64,000 nucleotides of DNA from Thermosporothrix hazakensis (GTDB lineage Bacteria > Chloroflexota > Ktedonobacteria > Ktedonobacterales > Ktedonobacteraceae), in the NCBI RefSeq assembly GCF_003253565.1, contig NZ_QKUF01000001.1:391867-455866 (forward strand), read 5' to 3'. Each line of letters opens with the position of its first letter. Within the stretch, counting starts at the first letter, position 1. The translations under genes and the position numbers were made by a program. The notes under the pieces were generated by a model, which was not told where the DNA came from, made no database searches, and saw only the letters and a list, made by a program, of their open reading frames with translations. Shown piece by piece: positions 33,737 through 43,179 of the stretch.

Positions 33737-36292
33737 ATGAAAGTTTATGGACGTATTACTGTTTTTCCCGATATGCCACCGCGTATCAATCGCTTATACG
33801 AACTGGCATACAATCTGTGGTGGAGTTGGCACCCCGAAGCCCGCGCTCTCTACAGTACCCTTGACCCGGAGCTCTGGGAGACCGTGGGACATAACCCGGT
33901 ACGCTTTCTGAGCGAAGTAAGCCCGGTCATACTGGAAAAAGCGGCCTCGAACCCTGAATATCTTCGACAATTTGATACTGTGCTCAACGATTTCGACCGC
34001 TATATGCATCCCGGTCCAGAGGGAACATGGTTCTCGCGCACCTATCCTTCGCTGACCGATAAAACCATTGCCTACTTCTCGGCGGAGTTTGGCCTGCACG
34101 AAGCGCTTCCGATCTACTCCGGTGGTCTGGGTATTCTTTCGGGCGATCATTGTAAAGAGGCCAGTGATCTTGGCCTGCCGTTCGTCGGAGTCGGCTTCCT
34201 CTATCCACAGGGGTATTTCTCGCAGCAGATCACGCGGGAAGGCCGACAGGAAGCGATTTATGAGAAGCTGCACTTTTCACAGGCTCCAGTCGTTCCGGCA
34301 GTAGGTCCCGATGGACACGAAGTGATGATCAGCGTAGACCTGCCCGGACGGCGCATCTACGCGAAAGTCTGGCGGCTGATGGTGGGACGCATTCCCCTCT
34401 ACCTGATGGATACCGATGTTGAGCCCAATGCACCCGCAGACCGCGAGCTCTCGGCCCGCCTGTATGCCGGAGATCGTGAAATGCGCATCTCTCAAGAGAT
34501 TATGCTTGGTATCGGTGGCGTCAGGGCCCTGCGTGCGCTCGGTATTGAGCCCGCTGTCTGGCACCTGAACGAGGGACATGCGGCGTTTCTTAGCCTTGAA
34601 CGCTGCCGCGAGCTGGTAGCTCAAGGGATGACCTTTGATGAGGCCCGCGAAGTTGTTACCGCGAACTCGCTCTTCACCACACATACGCCTGTCCCTGCCG
34701 GAAATGATACCTTTAATTATGACCTGATCGATAAGTATTTCGGCGCTTACTGGGGACAGCTCGGGCTTACCCGCGATCAGTTCCTTGAAGTGGCCCGCGA
34801 GGATCATGGTTGGGGCGCAACCTATGGAATGACGGTACTCGCGTTGCGACTTACCGGACAGCATAACGGCGTCAGTGCGCTGCATGGAGCGGTCTCGCGG
34901 AAAATGTGGCAGTTCCTCTGGCCGGGGCTCGATGTCGATGATGTGCCGATTGGCTCCATTACAAATGGCGTCCATACCTTTTCCTGGATCGCTCCGGAAA
35001 TCAACGCCCTGTTTCAGCGCTACCTTGCGCCCGATTGGGGGGAGCATATCGACGATGCCGCCTTCTGGGATAACAGGATCCAGAATATTCCAGATGACGC
35101 CCTCTGGCACACGCACCTTCAGCGCAAGAAACAACTGATCGAGTACGCCCGCAGAAGCCTGCGCGAACAGCATCTTCGGCTTGGTGAGGGCTCGTTTCAG
35201 ATCGCCGAGTTTGAGCAGATGCTGAAACCCGAGGCGCTAATTATCGGTTTCGCCCGCCGCTTCGCGACCTATAAACGGGCAACGCTGCTCTTCCGCGATA
35301 TAGAACGGCTCAAGCGTATTCTCAACGATCCCGAGCGCCCGGTGCAGATCATCTTTGCCGGAAAAGCGCACCCCGCCGACGAGCCCGGGAAAGCTCTGAT
35401 TGAGCAGATCTATCACCACTCACGCAGCCCGGAGTTTAAAGGAAAGATCATTTTACTGGAAAATTATGATATTGACATGGCCCGCTATCTGGTCTCTGGC
35501 GCTGATCTCTGGCTCAATAATCCCATTCGCCCATATGAGGCCAGCGGCACCAGTGGACAGAAAGCTGCCCTCAACGGCCTGCCCAATTTCAGTATTCTAG
35601 ATGGGTGGTGGGCTGAGGGGTACAACGGATCCAATGGCTGGTCTATTGGCGAAGAACGCGAATATCACGATCAGGAAGTACAGGCGGATGCTGATAGCGC
35701 TTCGCTCTATGACACACTGGAAAACGAGATTATTCCGACGTTCTTCAACTATGACGAGCGCGGCATTCCTACCCGCTGGATCGCATATATGAAAGAGGCG
35801 ATTCGGACCTGTACCCCGCAATTTAGTATGCGGCGCATGGTCAAGGAATACACCACCCGCTACTATGTCCCTGAAATTGAGCAGGGAACCGCGATTCAGC
35901 AGAACAACTATGAGCGTGTACGCACACTGGCCCGCTGGAAAAAGCGCGTACAGCAACACTGGCCCAGCCTGCAACTGTATGTGAACGGTCAACGCGAGGG
36001 ACAATTAAGCCTGGGAGAAAGCATCGAGGTCCATGCATGGGTGCGCGTGAATGAGCTGACACCCGAAGAACTATTGGTTGAGCTGGTCTACGGCGACCTC
36101 TATGAAGAGCATGCCCGACCACAGTACGCGGTTCCAATGCGCTATGTACAACGCGAACAGGACGGCGCCTACCGCTTTGATGCCGTACTTCAGCCAGAGG
36201 CCAGCGGCAGTATCGCATACAACGTACGTGTTGTCCCGTCACACCCGCTGCTTACCGAGAAGTATGAAATGGGATTGATTCGCTGGGGCTAG
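33737..36292 (+). CDS. glgP: Alpha-glucan (glycogen/maltodextrin) phosphorylase
   Basis: An 851-residue GT35 phosphorylase that releases glucose 1-phosphate from alpha-1,4-glucans. It begins with the DUF3417 domain typical of the short, Thermotoga-like subgroup (INRLYELAYNLWWSWHPEA). Next come TIAYFSAEFGLHEALPIYSGGLGILSGDHCKEASDLGLP, WHLNEGHAAFLSLE, FTTHTPVPAGNDTF, ITNGVHTFSW, and the pyridoxal-phosphate lysine K609 in EASGTSGQKAALNG. A C-terminal segment of about 130 residues (DUF3417-subgroup tail) follows. Start 33737 has AAAGGA upstream. No other glycogen gene is adjacent. Confidence 0.95.
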   Translation: MKVYGRITVFPDMPPRINRLYELAYNLWWSWHPEARALYSTLDPELWETVGHNPVRFLSEVSPVILEKAASNPEYLRQFDTVLNDFDRYMHPGPEGTWFSRTYPSLTDKTIAYFSAEFGLHEALPIYSGGLGILSGDHCKEASDLGLPFVGVGFLYPQGYFSQQITREGRQEAIYEKLHFSQAPVVPAVGPDGHEVMISVDLPGRRIYAKVWRLMVGRIPLYLMDTDVEPNAPADRELSARLYAGDREMRISQEIMLGIGGVRALRALGIEPAVWHLNEGHAAFLSLERCRELVAQGMTFDEAREVVTANSLFTTHTPVPAGNDTFNYDLIDKYFGAYWGQLGLTRDQFLEVAREDHGWGATYGMTVLALRLTGQHNGVSALHGAVSRKMWQFLWPGLDVDDVPIGSITNGVHTFSWIAPEINALFQRYLAPDWGEHIDDAAFWDNRIQNIPDDALWHTHLQRKKQLIEYARRSLREQHLRLGEGSFQIAEFEQMLKPEALIIGFARRFATYKRATLLFRDIERLKRILNDPERPVQIIFAGKAHPADEPGKALIEQIYHHSRSPEFKGKIILLENYDIDMARYLVSGADLWLNNPIRPYEASGTSGQKAALNGLPNFSILDGWWAEGYNGSNGWSIGEEREYHDQEVQADADSASLYDTLENEIIPTFFNYDERGIPTRWIAYMKEAIRTCTPQFSMRRMVKEYTTRYYVPEIEQGTAIQQNNYERVRTLARWKKRVQQHWPSLQLYVNGQREGQLSLGESIEVHAWVRVNELTPEELLVELVYGDLYEEHARPQYAVPMRYVQREQDGAYRFDAVLQPEASGSIAYNVRVVPSHPLLTEKYEMGLIRWG

Positions 36293-36300
36293 CAGCACGT

Positions 36301-36327
36301 GCCCTCTCTTCTGTTTGTTGAGAGGGC
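36301..36327. terminator. Hairpin between convergent genes
   Basis: GCCCTCTC (36301-36308) pairs with GAGAGGGC (36320-36327), 9 bp after the glgP stop. There is no clear T-run. Confidence 0.6.
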
Positions 36328-36344
36328 ATGCTATCTCCCGATAC

Positions 36345-36851
36345 CTAGCGCAGTTTTCCACCACAGTTCCGGCAATAGAGGGCGCCAGGACGGACAGGCT
36401 GGTTACAGTGGGGACAGAGTGTTTGTCCCTGCTGTGCATCACCTGTCGGCGAATAATACGCGCCAGCAGGCGGGGTATTTGGTGTATCCTGCGTATGCTG
36501 CGATGAACTGCCCGGCGCAGTATAGTTCGGCGTTGGCCCGGGGGCAAACTGTTCCGCCGGATACGCTTCCTTCTTGATCTCCTCAATCTGCTCTTCACGT
36601 TTACGGATATCGTTATCCAGTTCAATAATGCTGGCGCAGAGACGTGAGAGTTGCGCATCTGTCAGGCTGCCCTGCTGATACAGGTTCATAGCGGTCAGAG
36701 AAAGATCATTCAAAAGTTGCATGCGCTGCTCAAGCAGTTTATCGAGTTCGCCCTGTTTTCCTCGCAAGCGTAGCTGTTTCTGTGCTTCCCAGCTCGTACG
36801 GCTGACCGCCGAGTTAAAAAAGCTTTTCGCAGATTCCAGAAAATCGCCCAT
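36345..36851 (-). CDS. Coiled-coil protein with C-terminal zinc ribbon
   Basis: A 168-residue protein of unknown function. Residues about 5-95 are helical and rich in Gln, Leu, Glu and Lys (a likely coiled coil). A Pro/Thr/Ser-rich linker of about 50 residues follows, and a zinc ribbon CPHCNQPVRPGALYCRNCG closes the chain. Start 36851 (MGDFLESAKSFF) follows GGAGG by 6 nt; the ATG at 36869 lies upstream of that site. Similar zinc-ribbon proteins are common in Chloroflexota and Firmicutes, with no settled role. It lies 75 bp downstream of the YraN gene. Confidence 0.8.
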   Translation of the reverse strand: MGDFLESAKSFFNSAVSRTSWEAQKQLRLRGKQGELDKLLEQRMQLLNDLSLTAMNLYQQGSLTDAQLSRLCASIIELDNDIRKREEQIEEIKKEAYPAEQFAPGPTPNYTAPGSSSQHTQDTPNTPPAGAYYSPTGDAQQGQTLCPHCNQPVRPGALYCRNCGGKLR

Positions 36852-36926
36852 TGTCTGCCTCCAGGTCATATCTCAGGTGAGATCACCCACCCGTCATCAA
36901 TTCTATCGTATCTGGCGTCTGGCTGT

Positions 36927-37301
36927 CTATTCCGTGACAGCGTATCGATACACTCGAATTTCCTCAAGAACACCGGAGCGGCTGAGCTGAACAGCAACAA
37001 CATCAATCCGCCACGAGCATTCCGTCAGTTCATGCGTCCCAAGATAGTAGAGCGCGATCCGAATGAGTCGCTGCTGTTTTCGCGCATCTACCGCCTCTTC
37101 AGGGAGTCCATAGGCCGTACTGCGTCGGGTCTTTACCTCAACAAACACCAGCTCCGACCCCTCACGGGCGATCAGATCCATCTCACCGTACTCGCAACGA
37201 AAATTTCGTGCAAGAATCTGATAGCCGTCACGCGTAAGCCGCTCAGCAGCCAGACGCTCACCAAGCCGTCCAAGCTTAGTATTGCCCTTGCTCCATGCCA
37301 C
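36927..37301 (-). CDS. YraN family (UPF0102) predicted endonuclease
   Basis: A 124-residue protein with a restriction-endonuclease-like fold. Motifs: LGERLAAERLTRDGYQILARNFRCEYGEMDLIARE and LVFVEVKTRR, giving the E-x-D ... E-x-K nuclease core, then EEAVDARKQQRLIRIALYYL. Members of the family are thought to act in DNA repair or processing. A GTG start at 37301 follows AGGAAGG by 6 nt; the TTG at 37319 is an alternative. Confidence 0.9.
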   Translation of the reverse strand: MAWSKGNTKLGRLGERLAAERLTRDGYQILARNFRCEYGEMDLIAREGSELVFVEVKTRRSTAYGLPEEAVDARKQQRLIRIALYYLGTHELTECSWRIDVVAVQLSRSGVLEEIRVYRYAVTE

Positions 37302-37452
37302 CAGACACCTTCCTTCCAATACTTACGCACAACTTCACAGAATGTTGTGATTGGCTGCCCATAGTCTACCACAGAATCACAAAAAACAGGCGATGCAGGA
37401 GAAAACACATGGTATGATAAGAGAAAACGCCGACGTGAAAGGAGTGGACGCA

Positions 37453-38154
37453 ATGACGCGACCCATCATTTTTCTCCACGGGTCAGGAGATACCGCCGCG
37501 ATCTGGAAGCCGCTGCTTGAGCAGCTTGCAGCCTATCCGACCTACGCCATTGATCTGCCCGGGCATGGCAAACGTCCCGATACGCTCCCCGCGACTGCAA
37601 CCGTTGAGGAGTATGCAGAAGCGGTTGCGAGAATCATTGCCGAGGAAATAGGGACAGAGCGTCCGATTATCGCAGGGCACTCCCTGGGTGGCGCGATCGC
37701 CTTGATGCTGGCCCTGACGCATGGCGAAGCGCTCAGCGGTCTGATCCTCTGTGGCACGGGGGGGCGCCTGCGCGTGCATCCTTCGCTCCTTGAGGCCGCA
37801 CACGAGAATCCCGAAGCATGCAAGCTTCAGCTTACCCGGCTGGCGGTTGCGCCACAGCATGAGGAGCAGCTCGTTCCGCGCCTGCTGCAAGAAAGCGACC
37901 CTGGAAGCGTGCGTATGCTCTACCGCGATCTGCTGGCCTGCGATCACTTTGATGTGATGTCGCGCCTGGCCGAAATTCGTCTGCCCACGCTGATTCTCAC
38001 CGGGCAGGAAGACCGTCTGACTCCCCCGAAATACGCACAATACATGCAGCAACAGATTCCGGACTCGTCTCTCCACCTGCTTTCAGAGGCGGGACACTAC
38101 CTGATGCGAGAGCAGACCGCCGCCTGTCGGCAGGCTATTGAGGCATGGCTATGA
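37453..38154 (+). CDS. Alpha/beta hydrolase
   Basis: A 233-residue alpha/beta hydrolase. The oxyanion-hole HGSG motif (IIFLHGSGDTAAIW), nucleophile Ser in IIAGHSLGGAIALM, acid Asp in LTGQEDRLTP and His in EAGHYLM are all present, so it should be active. The substrate is unknown; esterases, peroxidases and menaquinone-pathway enzymes share this layout. ATG 37453 follows AAAGGAG by 8 nt; an open extension to 37351 is ignored. It is divergent from the YraN gene. Confidence 0.9.
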   Translation: MTRPIIFLHGSGDTAAIWKPLLEQLAAYPTYAIDLPGHGKRPDTLPATATVEEYAEAVARIIAEEIGTERPIIAGHSLGGAIALMLALTHGEALSGLILCGTGGRLRVHPSLLEAAHENPEACKLQLTRLAVAPQHEEQLVPRLLQESDPGSVRMLYRDLLACDHFDVMSRLAEIRLPTLILTGQEDRLTPPKYAQYMQQQIPDSSLHLLSEAGHYLMREQTAACRQAIEAWL

Positions 38155-38354
38155 GGATCGGCGGACAGCACGCCTGTGGAGTCGGCCCACATCTCAAAGA
38201 GCAGCAAGCGACCGGGGATTTCACCCTCTCGACGCTCTCCATAGGTTCGTGTTACAATATGCCAACAGCACACTTTAGCAGCAGCGTATACATATGCTAG
38301 AGGCATATTTCCATTAGATGCTGATACGAAAAGAAATGAGAGGGGAGCTACATT

Positions 38355-39119
38355 ATGGCAGGACATTCAAAATGGGCGCAGATTCGTCGCTCAAAAGGTG
38401 TTAATGATGCCCGCCGCGGTCAGCTTTTCACTCGTCTGGGACGCGAGATTGCGGTTGCCGTCCGTGAGGGGGGAAGCGGCGACCCGGCCGCGAACTTCCG
38501 CCTGCGTATGGCAATACAGCGTGCACGCGATGCAAACATGCCGATGGAAAACATCGAGCGCACAATCAAGCGCGTGCTTGGCGGTCACGAGGGCGCGAAC
38601 CTCGAAGAGATCGTTTACGAGGGCTATGGGCCCGGTGGCACCGCCGTGCTGGTTCAAACCCTGACCGAGAACCGGAACCGCACCGTTGCCGAAGTGCGAA
38701 ACGCCTTCAACCGCAATGGTGGGAACATGGGTGAGAACGGAAGCGTCTCCTGGCTCTTCGAGAATAAAGGTGTTCTTGAAGTCGAGCTGGATGGACGTGA
38801 CCCCGACGAACTATCTGTCGAGGTTCTGGACATGGGCGCAGACGACGTTGAAACAGCAAACGACGGCGATAGCACGCTAACCGTCTATACCGACCCTTCC
38901 AATGTGGAAGAGGTGCGCAAGGAGATGGAGAAGCGTCAGCTCAAAGTCGTGAAATCTGAAGCGACCCTGGTGCCCAAAACCAGAGTTGATGTCAGCGATG
39001 AGAAGACAGCTCACCAGTTGCTTCGCTTGCTCGAACGGCTGGAAGACCTGGACGATGTACAGAACGTGTACACGAACGCAGACTTCCCGGAGGAGTTTGC
39101 GAGCTCGTACCAGTCCTGA
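38355..39119 (+). CDS. yebC: YebC/PmpR-family protein
   Basis: A 254-residue member of the YebC/TACO1 family. The start MAGHSKWAQIRRSKGVNDARRGQLFTRLGREI, the VREGGSGDPAANFRLRMAIQRARDANMP segment, and the VLVQTLTENRNRTVAEVRNAFNRNGG and MGENGSVSWLFENKG blocks are diagnostic. Family members are reported as transcription regulators and as factors that help ribosomes through difficult proline runs. GAGGGGAG stands 7 nt upstream. The order yebC-ruvC-ruvA is widely conserved. Confidence 0.96.
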   Translation: MAGHSKWAQIRRSKGVNDARRGQLFTRLGREIAVAVREGGSGDPAANFRLRMAIQRARDANMPMENIERTIKRVLGGHEGANLEEIVYEGYGPGGTAVLVQTLTENRNRTVAEVRNAFNRNGGNMGENGSVSWLFENKGVLEVELDGRDPDELSVEVLDMGADDVETANDGDSTLTVYTDPSNVEEVRKEMEKRQLKVVKSEATLVPKTRVDVSDEKTAHQLLRLLERLEDLDDVQNVYTNADFPEEFASSYQS

Positions 39120-39157
39120 GCGCCTGAATACAACACAACGTAAGGAAAGCGTTTGAG

Positions 39158-39691
39158 ATGGACAGTGTAGCCAGAGTTCACCCATCTCTCCGCCCGCGCA
39201 TCGCCCTGGGGATCGACCCCGGGACCGCGATTGTTGGCTATGCGGTAGTGATGGCAAGAGGCAGTGAATTACGTATGCTTGCATGCGATGTCATCACTAC
39301 CCCGGCCAAAATGCCCCTTGCGCAACGTCTTCAGATTATTTATGAAGGGTTGAGCAACGTCATCGAGGCATATAAACCGAATGAAGCCGCTATGGAAGAG
39401 CTGTTCTTCTCCAAGAACGTTCGTACTGCCATGTCAGTCGGGCATGCACGCGGTGTCGCCATGCTGGCCCTGGCCAATAGCGGCCTTTCGGTCACGGAGT
39501 ACACCCCCAAGCAAGTAAAGCAGGCAGTGACCGGCTATGGTGGGGCAAAAAAGGAACAGGTAGGGGAAATGGTCCGTATCTTGCTGAAGCTGTCATCAAT
39601 CCCAAAACCTGATGACGCCGCAGATGCTGCCGCAGTCGCTATCTGTCACCTGAACGCCTTTCCTTCCAGCCTCGCTGGCTACACCCGGTAA
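39158..39691 (+). CDS. ruvC: Crossover junction endodeoxyribonuclease RuvC
   Basis: RuvC, 177 residues, resolves Holliday junctions. Catalytic acids are visible in ALGIDPGTAIVGYAV, AAMEELFFSKN and DDAADAAAVAICH, and the GYGGAKKEQV loop is present. The N terminus (DSVARVHPSLRPR) is a little longer than usual, so an internal start is possible. yebC lies 38 bp upstream and ruvA 45 bp downstream. Confidence 0.96.
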   Translation: MDSVARVHPSLRPRIALGIDPGTAIVGYAVVMARGSELRMLACDVITTPAKMPLAQRLQIIYEGLSNVIEAYKPNEAAMEELFFSKNVRTAMSVGHARGVAMLALANSGLSVTEYTPKQVKQAVTGYGGAKKEQVGEMVRILLKLSSIPKPDDAADAAAVAICHLNAFPSSLAGYTR

Positions 39692-39736
39692 AACGGGCAT
39701 GCATTTTCTAGTCAAGGAGAAGGAACAACAGGGGCA

Positions 39737-40330
39737 ATGATTACCAGTATTCACGGCATACTCGAAGCATGTCGCGCCGATAGTGCAATTATTCGTGTTG
39801 GCGGCTTTGGGATTCAGGTGTTTGCTCCGGCGACAACCCTGAGCCACCTGACCGAGCCGGGAACAGAAGTGCATCTCCATACCCATTTTCACATGCGCGA
39901 AGATGGTATCACGCTCTATGGCTTCGATACCGAGGCCGATCGGGACGCCTTCACCCAGCTCATCACCGTGAATGGGGTCGGGCCACGCGTCGCGCTGGCG
40001 ATTCTCTCGGTGATGGACGCCGCGACCCTGTACAAGGCCATTGCCGATGAAGATGTACAGCGCCTCGGGCTGGCTCGCGGCGTGGGCAAACGGCTTGCCA
40101 GTCAGCTTATTCTGGCCTTAAAGGGCAAACTTCCAACGCTGCCGGCAGCCGAAGGCACCGCCGCCGGACCTACAGCCAACCGGGTGCAAGCCGAAGTGCT
40201 CGAAGCGTTGATCGGGCTTGGCTTCTCCAATGCAGAGGCACAGGCGGCCATTGCCCGCATTCCCCAGGACCAGCCCATGACGCTCGAAGAGCAGGTCACC
40301 TATGCCCTGCGCACCTTCTCCAGACAATAA
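39737..40330 (+). CDS. ruvA: Holliday junction branch migration protein RuvA
   Basis: RuvA, 197 residues, binds four-way junctions as a tetramer and loads the RuvB motor. The OB-fold domain I (MITSIHGILEA, VGGFGIQVFAP), the two helix-hairpin-helix motifs (ITVNGVGPRVALAILS, ARGVGKRLASQLILALKGKL) and the C-terminal RuvB-binding domain (VLEALIGLGFSNAEAQAAIARI) are seen. ruvB is not next to it. AGGGGCA and AAGGAG lie upstream of the start. It is convergent with thiL, 4 bp apart. Confidence 0.97.
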   Translation: MITSIHGILEACRADSAIIRVGGFGIQVFAPATTLSHLTEPGTEVHLHTHFHMREDGITLYGFDTEADRDAFTQLITVNGVGPRVALAILSVMDAATLYKAIADEDVQRLGLARGVGKRLASQLILALKGKLPTLPAAEGTAAGPTANRVQAEVLEALIGLGFSNAEAQAAIARIPQDQPMTLEEQVTYALRTFSRQ

Positions 40331-40333
40331 AGC

Positions 40334-41341
40334 TCAGTGGAGATGGTCCCAGCTCCGCACCTGTAGCGGCTGCTCGGTTCCAGAGGGGGCGATCAGGCAC
40401 ATACCGGACGGGATAATCTCCCCGATGCGAGTGATGCGTGTGCCCGTTTGTGCCTGCACCGCCTCGATGACCTCTCGGGCCTTTTCCGGTCTGAGCGTAA
40501 AGAGCAGTTCATAGTCCTCGCCTCCATGCAACGCCCAATCAAGCGGATCTTTCCCAACGCGAGCTGCGATCGCCTGCATTTCCTCCGTCAAAGGCAGGTG
40601 CTCCGCAAAAACCCGCGCGCCGACTCCACTGCGCTCACAGAGGTGCTGAAGATCCCCACTCAACCCATCGCTGATGTCCAGCATAGCAGTCACCACAGCG
40701 GGGCCAAATGCGCTCAGAACACGCCCTTCCGCCACACGTGGGACAGGAGTGCGATGCCGTGCTTGCACAAAGGTCAGAGCATTCTCTGCGCCCGTTCCGT
40801 CGGGATGTAACAGGGTGAAGAGGCCCGCAGCCGAGTCACCAAGCGAACCAGTCACACAGAGCACGTCTCCAATCTGTGCGCCTCCCCGGGTGATAGCCTG
40901 TCCACGCCTGACCGTCCCCAGAAGCGTAATATCCAGCATCAACTGCTTGCCCTGTCCAGCCCCCGCAATGTTTCCTCCAACAATCGCCACCTGATGGCGC
41001 TCTGCCTCTTGACGCAGCCCACGATAGATGCCTTCAAGCGCCTCCTGAGAGAAGCGCGGCGGGATCACCAACGAGATCAGGGCGAAACGCGGCACTCCTC
41101 CCATCGCGGCAATATCGCTCAGGTTCACCGCCAGCGCCTTGCGCCCGATCTGTTCAGGTGTAGAGGTGCGTAAGGTAAAATGTACGCCCTCCACCTGGCT
41201 ATCACAGGTTGCCAACAGCTGGGAATCACTGCCGATATCGAGCAAGGCGCAATCATCGCCCACACCAAGCGCCACATCAGGGCGTGTCGTCAGGCCATGG
41301 GTCAAACGCGCAATCAACTCAAATTCGTTATATATCTGCAT
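40334..41341 (-). CDS. thiL: Thiamine-monophosphate kinase
   Basis: ThiL, 335 residues, phosphorylates thiamine monophosphate to the active diphosphate. Motifs: VGDDCALLDIG, DSQVEGVHF, RKALAVNLSDIAAMGGVPRFALISL, VGGNIAGA, DVLCVTGSLGDSAAGL, MLDISDGLSGDLQHLCERSGVGARV and ALHGGEDYELLFTL. The acetyltransferase gene ends 7 bp upstream on the same strand. There is no other thiamine gene nearby, and the Shine-Dalgarno is weak. Confidence 0.96.
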   Translation of the reverse strand: MQIYNEFELIARLTHGLTTRPDVALGVGDDCALLDIGSDSQLLATCDSQVEGVHFTLRTSTPEQIGRKALAVNLSDIAAMGGVPRFALISLVIPPRFSQEALEGIYRGLRQEAERHQVAIVGGNIAGAGQGKQLMLDITLLGTVRRGQAITRGGAQIGDVLCVTGSLGDSAAGLFTLLHPDGTGAENALTFVQARHRTPVPRVAEGRVLSAFGPAVVTAMLDISDGLSGDLQHLCERSGVGARVFAEHLPLTEEMQAIAARVGKDPLDWALHGGEDYELLFTLRPEKAREVIEAVQAQTGTRITRIGEIIPSGMCLIAPSGTEQPLQVRSWDHLH

Positions 41342-41348
41342 AGATCTT

Positions 41349-42281
41349 TTATTTCACCAGATGTCGTTCAGCTTCAATATAGGTTGGCCCTGCCTCAACA
41401 AAGCCCAGTTGATGGTAGAGATGCACCGCTGGAATATCAAGCGTCACATGTAACAGTAAAGAAGCATAGCCAAGCTCACGCAGCCGCCGCATGGCCTTCA
41501 CCGCCAGAAAACGGCCCAACCCCACATGACGAAACGAAGGCGCTACCACCATATGCCTGATACGTGGCATCCCTCGTTCCAGATGAACCAGAATCACCCC
41601 GACCAGATTAAACCGATCCAGACTATGTTCAACCACAAAGCAACTCTCTGGAATAAACGGACCAAAAGCGCCCTCCAACGTCGACCGGACCTCCCAACGC
41701 CAGCCTGCGACATCGGCATGCAGGTTATCGGGGCCCGCCTCATAGGCACGCTGTAGCAGAATGCCGACCTGATCCAGATCATGCGAGGCAATCTCACGCA
41801 CCCGCAACGAGGCAGGCAGCGGGAACAGCGGCATCGCGAGATCAGTCGGAGCAATCATAATCGTGCGCCGTCGCAACTCCTGAAAGCCAGACGAGGCAAA
41901 CGAGGCCAGATAGGCGGCAGGATAGGTCGCATGAAGGTAGCGGGCCCCACCCGCCGCTGCTCGCACCAGCGCCTCAGCCACAACCTGCGCGGCCACACGC
42001 CCCCCGGCCTCCGGCAACAGAACCAGTCCATGCAAAAAAGCAGTATCTTTATACGCGGAAAAGCGCAGGCGGCCTATCGGCTCGGACCCACGCCAGAGCA
42101 AAAAACGTTCAGCCTGCCGCTCAGGGCTCTCCTCATCGTAACGCGCAAGCTGAGCCTCTTCCGGTTCAAAATGTAACTGATCGGCGCTGCGTCGGGTTAC
42201 CGACACCCAGATAGCGGCGTCCTCGGGCCCGGCCTGTCGCCACTCAATGGGGTCACGGGGTACCATACCAGGGTCACGCAT
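41349..42281 (-). CDS. GNAT-family acetyltransferase, probably two-domain
   Basis: A 310-residue protein. The C-terminal half (about 160-310) is a good GNAT domain: motif A reads MVVAPSFRHVGLGRFLAVKAM with the R-x-x-G-x-G acetyl-CoA loop, and the end LYHQLGFVEAGPTYI matches the GNAT tail. The N-terminal half (RQAGPEDAAIWVSV, LLWRGSEPIGRLRF, LHGLVLLPEAGGRVAAQVVAEAL) looks like a second, degenerate GNAT fold. The acceptor is unknown. ATG 42281 follows GGAGGT by about 7 nt; an open extension to 42395 would include a membrane-like segment but has no Shine-Dalgarno. Confidence 0.85.
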   Translation of the reverse strand: MRDPGMVPRDPIEWRQAGPEDAAIWVSVTRRSADQLHFEPEEAQLARYDEESPERQAERFLLWRGSEPIGRLRFSAYKDTAFLHGLVLLPEAGGRVAAQVVAEALVRAAAGGARYLHATYPAAYLASFASSGFQELRRRTIMIAPTDLAMPLFPLPASLRVREIASHDLDQVGILLQRAYEAGPDNLHADVAGWRWEVRSTLEGAFGPFIPESCFVVEHSLDRFNLVGVILVHLERGMPRIRHMVVAPSFRHVGLGRFLAVKAMRRLRELGYASLLLHVTLDIPAVHLYHQLGFVEAGPTYIEAERHLVK

Positions 42282-42400
42282 CGAAAAACCTCCAGCGAGA
42301 GCTATGACGATCCCACACAAGCAGTATACAACCTGTATTATGCCAGGCGTAAGAGCGTAGCCGTTCTGCCAGCAAAAAGCCACATTTTGCAGCATTCTGC

Positions 42401-42430
42401 TTGCTCCTGGCTACAGAGCTATGCTATCCT
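42401..42430 (+). promoter_or_regulatory. Promoter of the gene at 42465
   Basis: TTGCTC at 42401-42406, an 18-nt spacer and TATCCT at 42425-42430. Confidence 0.6.
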
Positions 42431-42464
42431 AACATACGCAAGAACTAAGAATGGAAGATATTCA

Positions 42465-43106
42465 ATGGAACTACTGGTTGTCACAATGGCATATGTAGCC
42501 TCTGGAACTGAGGCGGAAAGCGAGATGCGGCTGCGCCTTGTGAACGAGACCATTCGCAACGCGCCCGGCCTGCTGACGCTTCAGAGCTACTATGGGCAGG
42601 GGCGTGGAAACGAGAAGGGCTCTATTTATGTGCTGTTGACAAGTTGGGATGATGAGGAAAGCTGGTTCGACCTACAGGAGCGCTACAACCCGAAAAAAGC
42701 CCTGCAAACGACTGTCGGCGAGCTTCTGAAAGCGCCGCCTTATCAATGGTTGATGTACTATCAATGGGGCTACAGTCGCTCAACAGCCCAGATCAAGACC
42801 GCAGCACTGCATCTGATTCAGGCACGGGCAGAGTACGGACAGAGCCTGCAACAGGAGGCGATCAGCGCCTTGCAAAATGAGGAGCTCCAAATGTTGCTGG
42901 CCTTTGCCTTTCTGGCGCGAGGGATTCCAGAGGAGAACCGAACGGAGAAAACGATTGCACAGGGAGCAGTGCATCTTCATTTTTTGAGTTGGGGCAGCGA
43001 AAGCGAGCGCGAGCATTTCCTTGCCACTCCGCGCTATCAGCAAATGCATGCACACATCAACAGACGAGGGGCAGCATACTTATTGCCACTGACGCCACTC
43101 ACATGA
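42465..43106 (+). CDS. Protein with ABM-like dimeric barrel repeats (hypothetical)
   Basis: I do not recognise a named gene. The 213-residue product resembles two tandem dimeric alpha/beta-barrel units of the antibiotic-biosynthesis-monooxygenase type: an N-terminal half with MELLVVTMAYVA, RNAPGLLTLQSYYGQG, IYVLLTSWDDEESWFDL and a C-terminal half with QGAVHLHFLSWGSESEREHFLATPRYQQM. The resemblance is moderate and the function open. ATG 42465 is the first start after the promoter. It is divergent from the acetyltransferase gene. Confidence 0.65.
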   Translation: MELLVVTMAYVASGTEAESEMRLRLVNETIRNAPGLLTLQSYYGQGRGNEKGSIYVLLTSWDDEESWFDLQERYNPKKALQTTVGELLKAPPYQWLMYYQWGYSRSTAQIKTAALHLIQARAEYGQSLQQEAISALQNEELQMLLAFAFLARGIPEENRTEKTIAQGAVHLHFLSWGSESEREHFLATPRYQQMHAHINRRGAAYLLPLTPLT

Positions 43107-43179
43107 CGGAAGCAGGCAATAAGCGCAAGGCCCTCGTTTCCCTTTTTATACCGCCATTCTTCCTTCTACTGCTTCGGAC

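Noticed and set aside
34277..35173. 298-codon open frame on the minus strand
   Set aside because: It is antisense to glgP and has no start signal or protein-like motifs.
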